NCBI GenBank assembly: GCA_012184525.1 | Contig: WOFQ01000094.1 | Coordinates: forward strand, 1-61,149 | Origin: Xenoacremonium recifei | Lineage: Eukaryota; Ascomycota; Sordariomycetes; Hypocreales; Nectriaceae | Direction: 5' to 3' | DNA length: 61,149 nt | Part shown: piece by piece, positions 57,789-61,149 of the stretch | Numbering within the stretch: the first letter of the stretch is position 1 | Layout: every line of letters starts with the position of its first letter | Made by a program: the position numbers and the translations under genes | Notes under the pieces: model-generated | What the model saw: the letters and a program-made list of their open reading frames with translations, nothing else | What the model was told of the DNA's origin: nothing | The model's database searches: none

Positions 57789-60101
57789 ATGAGCAGCAAG
57801 CATGAGAACCCCGCGCCCGCCGCTCCTCCAGCGCCGCAGCAGCAGGCTGTAATCACCCTGAAGACCGCTGCTGCTCGCGCTGGAGGCATCAAGAAGTTCT
57901 CCAACAAGTTGCTCTCGCCATTCCGCTTGGGCCGGCCCCGTCCCGTCGATGACACCAATTGGGACTCGGCCTCAACGCGGGAATCTTCGCCCGACGTCCA
58001 CCAACTGACCTCGCGGCGACGACGAGGTGGCGGAGGCGACGTCAAACGGCCTACGCGCAACGGACTCAGCCGCATTATTGCTGATTCCAACAACCCGCCC
58101 TGCCCGGCATGCGAGGCTATCAACTTCCCGCGCCTGTTGAACTGGACCCCGGGTCAGCCCCGGCCCTGGATTCCGCTGGCGCACACGCTGGCGGGAGACT
58201 CTGAGTGTCCTTACTGCATCTTCTTCCAGGCCTTGGTAGGTGCTTGGCCAGACGAGACACGCAAGTTCACGCCCTACCTGCGCATCCGCCAGGCCTTTGA
58301 GCGCCTGGGCGTTGGTGAGAAGCACGAGCTCGGCAGTGCTGTGCTACTAGAGGTGACGACCAAGTCCAAGGCCCTACCCTGGGGCTACATTGTCAAGGCC
58401 GTCGAAGGTGACGATGATGTCGCGGGCTATCAATCTGACACCGCCATGTTGCGCGGGAGGATTGTGTCGCCCAAGCTAGATCCCGTGTTGCCCCGGACCT
58501 GGATCGACTTCTGCACGGCCAACCATACCTTCAGCGGGTGTGGTACCCGCGGGCCACTTACCCGGGGGTTGAAGCTGATTGACTGCAATGAGGAGGAAGT
58601 GATCTTTGTGGACGACTTAAACACCGAGGCCATCGAGTACGTTACGCTGAGTTACGTGGGGGGCAAGGGAGAAGAGGGGGAAGTTCATCAACAGAACTCA
58701 GGACTGCCCTCAGTTCTCCCACCCCTGATTGCTGATGCAGTCAACATCACTAAATCGCTTGGATTTCGATATCTGTGGGTTGATCGCTATTGTTTCCACC
58801 AGAACAGCGCCTCTGAACGGAAACGGCAACTTGGACTCCTGGGCGACATTTTCTTCCGCTCAGCTCTCACTATCATTGTTGCCGCTGGCGAAGGCATAAA
58901 CGATGGCATTCCTGGTATCAGCATACCACGCGAGGAGCAGCTGTCGTTGCAGACCGAGGACGGCTTCTTTACGACTTCACTTACCCGGCCTGATGTTGAG
59001 GTTGCGAGCTCGAAATGGGCATCACGCGGATGGACCTACCAAGAAGGACTTCTCTCAAGACGCCGTCTGGTCTTCACTTCTTCGCAGGTCTACTTCCAAT
59101 GCCAGTCTCTTCACTGCCATGAGAGCATTTCTTACCCCTTGAAAACAAAGCCCACTCTAAACCTCGGCCGCGTATTTCCTCTACACGGCGCGGGTACACG
59201 TGCGGGCGAGTACAAAAATCGGATTAACGACTATATTTCACGAGATTTCACGAATTTTTCAGAGCGATTAGACGCGTTCAGGGGCGTTTTGGATCGGTAT
59301 GCCATTATGGATCCCCCAATGGAGAGTTTCTTGGGTCTCCCTTTGTATCATACGAAAGATTTCAAGCATGGGGCAAAAATCACGATGAAGGATCGATTGG
59401 TGATTGGTTTGGGATGGAAGGCCGATCAGATGACAGACGACCCGAACTACGTGCATCCCCTATATCTCTACGGGACGTTCCCTTCTTGGACTTGGCTGGC
59501 ATGGAAAATTCGCCCAGAGCACTCCAGATATGAACCCAAGTTCCAGTTTTACGATGTTGGAAATGGCTCGCCCCTGATAGACCACGTCACAGCAGCACCA
59601 GATCTAGAGGCTTCTGTTGGGTTTGGTGACGACGGTGTCCTTTCATGGGAGACAGATGCAGACTTGATCCTAGCCAAGTCTGAATCTGTTTTGTTCCTAC
59701 GACTCAAGGCTCATTGCTTCGATATCCATCTCAAGAAAGAGGAGGACGGCACGACCACTTTCGTATCTCCAGATTTGAAGGACTCCTATCGGCCGACTCT
59801 GATATCCTGTCTGTCAAGGGCATCGTCACCCGAATCGGATGGCGAACCTCCTGCCGGTGAGCACGATCTTGTGGGAATCCTCCTTTCAGGGCGAGACTTC
59901 AAACACAACGGCGGTTTTGAATCCGCCAACATCCTTATCTGTGGAAAGCGGAACTGGGAGGCGGAAGGCAAGCTTGTCAGGCTCGGTACGTTGGAAATTG
60001 CCGGCGGAGATGGCGCGGGCCTTGACGGGAGTTCTCTCAAGGGAGTTCTCAATGAAGAAAAGAAATTGAGCACGCAAGTGCGCGAGGTGGACATTTACTA
60101 A
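57789..60101 (+). CDS. HET-domain protein
   Basis: A single-exon gene of 770 residues from ATG at 57789. The N-terminus is Pro/Ala/Gln- and then Arg/Gly-rich. Two CxxC pairs (CPAC near 105, CPYC near 140) may bind zinc and are common ahead of HET domains. The HET domain includes YVTLSYVGG near 284-292, RYLWVDRYC near 327-335, a RSALTIIVAA stretch, and SRGWTYQEGLLSRRRLVF near 412-429, all recognisable family blocks. The C-terminal 300 residues have no domain I know. HET-domain proteins can trigger cell death after fusion of unlike hyphae, but most family members are untested. In the first block the usual SYVWG is SYVGG. Start choice: M at 57789 follows a C/T-rich leader; the upstream in-frame ATG at 57417 would add 124 low-complexity residues. 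Confidence 0.9.
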   Translation: MSSKHENPAPAAPPAPQQQAVITLKTAAARAGGIKKFSNKLLSPFRLGRPRPVDDTNWDSASTRESSPDVHQLTSRRRRGGGGDVKRPTRNGLSRIIADSNNPPCPACEAINFPRLLNWTPGQPRPWIPLAHTLAGDSECPYCIFFQALVGAWPDETRKFTPYLRIRQAFERLGVGEKHELGSAVLLEVTTKSKALPWGYIVKAVEGDDDVAGYQSDTAMLRGRIVSPKLDPVLPRTWIDFCTANHTFSGCGTRGPLTRGLKLIDCNEEEVIFVDDLNTEAIEYVTLSYVGGKGEEGEVHQQNSGLPSVLPPLIADAVNITKSLGFRYLWVDRYCFHQNSASERKRQLGLLGDIFFRSALTIIVAAGEGINDGIPGISIPREEQLSLQTEDGFFTTSLTRPDVEVASSKWASRGWTYQEGLLSRRRLVFTSSQVYFQCQSLHCHESISYPLKTKPTLNLGRVFPLHGAGTRAGEYKNRINDYISRDFTNFSERLDAFRGVLDRYAIMDPPMESFLGLPLYHTKDFKHGAKITMKDRLVIGLGWKADQMTDDPNYVHPLYLYGTFPSWTWLAWKIRPEHSRYEPKFQFYDVGNGSPLIDHVTAAPDLEASVGFGDDGVLSWETDADLILAKSESVLFLRLKAHCFDIHLKKEEDGTTTFVSPDLKDSYRPTLISCLSRASSPESDGEPPAGEHDLVGILLSGRDFKHNGGFESANILICGKRNWEAEGKLVRLGTLEIAGGDGAGLDGSSLKGVLNEEKKLSTQVREVDIY

Positions 60102-60543
60102 CCTGCCATCATCATCTAACATGGGAAAGACGCAAACAAGATTTAAAACGGCACATATTACGAACGGAGTGGGCGAGATTTACACGATATTACATGGACG
60201 ACACATACACACACACACACACAGACCTTTTGATACATGGTCTTGTATAATTAAATACGGGGCACGGCGGTCTTTTGGATTGAAGACATTGGGCGGACGT
60301 CTTGGATTATTTTGTTGTAATTAGATACCCTGTCTTTGTCTATGGGCAGCATTCTATGGGAGTTTCAGACATTATTGGGACAACCCTTTGCATTTATAAC
60401 AACACCTTATCTGTTTTCAACTTCTTTCAAGCCTCATCACGTTCGTGATATTCATTATCGAAACAGTGCCGCCAAATAGGAAGAAAAGAAGATCAAGAGT
60501 TGAATGCCGGCACTCATCTCCGCCATGGCCCTTTTTCCAGGTG
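60102..60543. other. Convergent intergenic region
   Basis: 3' flanks of the HET gene and the partial minus-strand gene, with a (CA)n tract. No gene recognised. Confidence 0.5.
60201..60224. repeat. CA microsatellite
   Basis: acacat followed by about eight ac units, in the 3' flank of the HET gene. Confidence 0.85.
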
Positions 60544-61149
60544 TTATTCGTCGGCCATCTCAAGAACCAACCTCCGCGTCATGTCCTCCTGCACCCATCC
60601 CGCGATCCGTGAACCTACATCGCCCACAAGCTGGTCGTATTGCGGTCCAGGGACGAACAAGCCGCAGTGCGCGCCGACCTCATCGACATCGGGCATGAAG
60701 ACGCGCACCCACGTCACATCAGGCGCGCCACCCAGCGTCTCGGGGATGTTGCAGAACTGGCGCAACTTCCGCGGCTTAGGCTCCTCCTCAGCCGCCTTCT
60801 TCGCATCGCGCTTCTGAGCTTCTTTATCGCGGCGTTGCTGCTCTTTAAGCGCCTCCTTCTCGACACGTTGCTGTTCCTTAAGCGCGTCTTTCTCCCGGCG
60901 CTCTGCTTGCTTGAGTTCAGCCTTTTCGAGCTTTTCAGCCTCTTTCTGCGCGGCCTTGTCGAGCTTCTCGGCTTGCTTTTGGGCTTTACGCTGGCGCTTG
61001 TCGAGGAGCTTGGCGCGTTCGCGGAGGGCTTTGGCGTGGTCTTTGGTGGCTTGGTCGTGGGCTTTGAGGAGGCGCTTGGATTCGCGCTCGGCTTGTTTGC
61101 GGGCGTCTTTGGAGGTGTAGAGGGTGAGGTCGGGGAGGGTTGGGGGGGA
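60544..61149 (-). CDS. Coiled-coil protein, C-terminal part (window edge)
   Basis: A minus-strand frame open from the window edge to TAA at 60544 gives the last 201 residues. About residues 10-130 of this fragment are an uninterrupted Lys/Glu/Ala/Gln/Arg-rich coiled coil with short repeats (KEQQRVEKEALKEQQRRDKE). A compact folded-looking C-terminus follows (RQFCNIPETLGGAPDVTWVR, VDEVGAHCGLFVPG, ending LVLEMADE). I do not recognise the family. The 5' part lies outside the window, so length and function cannot be judged. Confidence 0.75.
   Translation of the reverse strand, partial: SPPTLPDLTLYTSKDARKQAERESKRLLKAHDQATKDHAKALRERAKLLDKRQRKAQKQAEKLDKAAQKEAEKLEKAELKQAERREKDALKEQQRVEKEALKEQQRRDKEAQKRDAKKAAEEEPKPRKLRQFCNIPETLGGAPDVTWVRVFMPDVDEVGAHCGLFVPGPQYDQLVGDVGSRIAGWVQEDMTRRLVLEMADE

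Overview
The window looks like nuclear DNA of a filamentous ascomycete (Pezizomycotina, probably Sordariomycetes). Genes are split by short introns of about 46-150 nt with GTAAGT-like donors, CTAAC/CTGAC branch sites and CAG/TAG acceptors. The gene set is also typical: MCM5, Vps54, Apc8/Cdc23, farnesyl diphosphate synthase, a PTH11/rhodopsin-type membrane protein, a berberine-bridge-type flavoprotein and a HET-domain protein. No rRNA, tRNA, CRISPR array or intact transposon was recognised. All exon coordinates were derived by hand from reading frame, splice-site and phase agreement; family names come from recognised motifs, not from a database search.

Left part (1-20,000) is gene-poor and looks like accessory or decaying DNA. 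It opens with about 120 bases of almost pure G, probably artefactual. It holds one uncharacterised three-exon membrane-protein gene (873-2569, with an apparent frame break near its 5' end), a four-exon DUF6594-like membrane protein gene (5424-6546) ending inside a 14-bp tandem repeat, a small minus-strand ORF (6641-6892), a multi-exon two-TM gene (17301-18404), and several broken short genes. Two of the broken genes carry an in-frame stop at nearly the same position after a Lys/Pro-rich N-terminus (12823-13194 and 16044-16148). Tandem repeats of 14, 17 and about 110-140 bp also lie here.

Middle part (20,000-49,000) is mostly housekeeping. MCM5 (minus) and VPS54 (plus) are divergent around a 565-bp promoter with two ACGCGT boxes. 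A small secreted protein (28172-28645, minus) and a GPI-anchored Ser/Thr-rich protein (36106-36835, plus) are divergent across about 7.5 kb without a recognisable gene. APC8/CDC23 (minus) and ERG20 (plus) are divergent. A MAT2B/RmlD-like reductase and a large RA-PH adaptor protein follow.

Right part (49,000-61,149) holds a rhodopsin/PTH11-type 7-TM protein (minus), a secreted FAD-linked oxidase, a HET-domain protein with a long pyrimidine-rich leader, and the C-terminal end of a coiled-coil protein that runs off the window.

Functionally the core genes are unrelated housekeeping functions: DNA replication licensing, endosome-to-Golgi tethering, APC/C ubiquitin ligase, isoprenoid synthesis and polarity/Ras signalling. 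The accessory genes concern the cell surface, secretion, sensing and non-self recognition. I do not see a coherent metabolic cluster.
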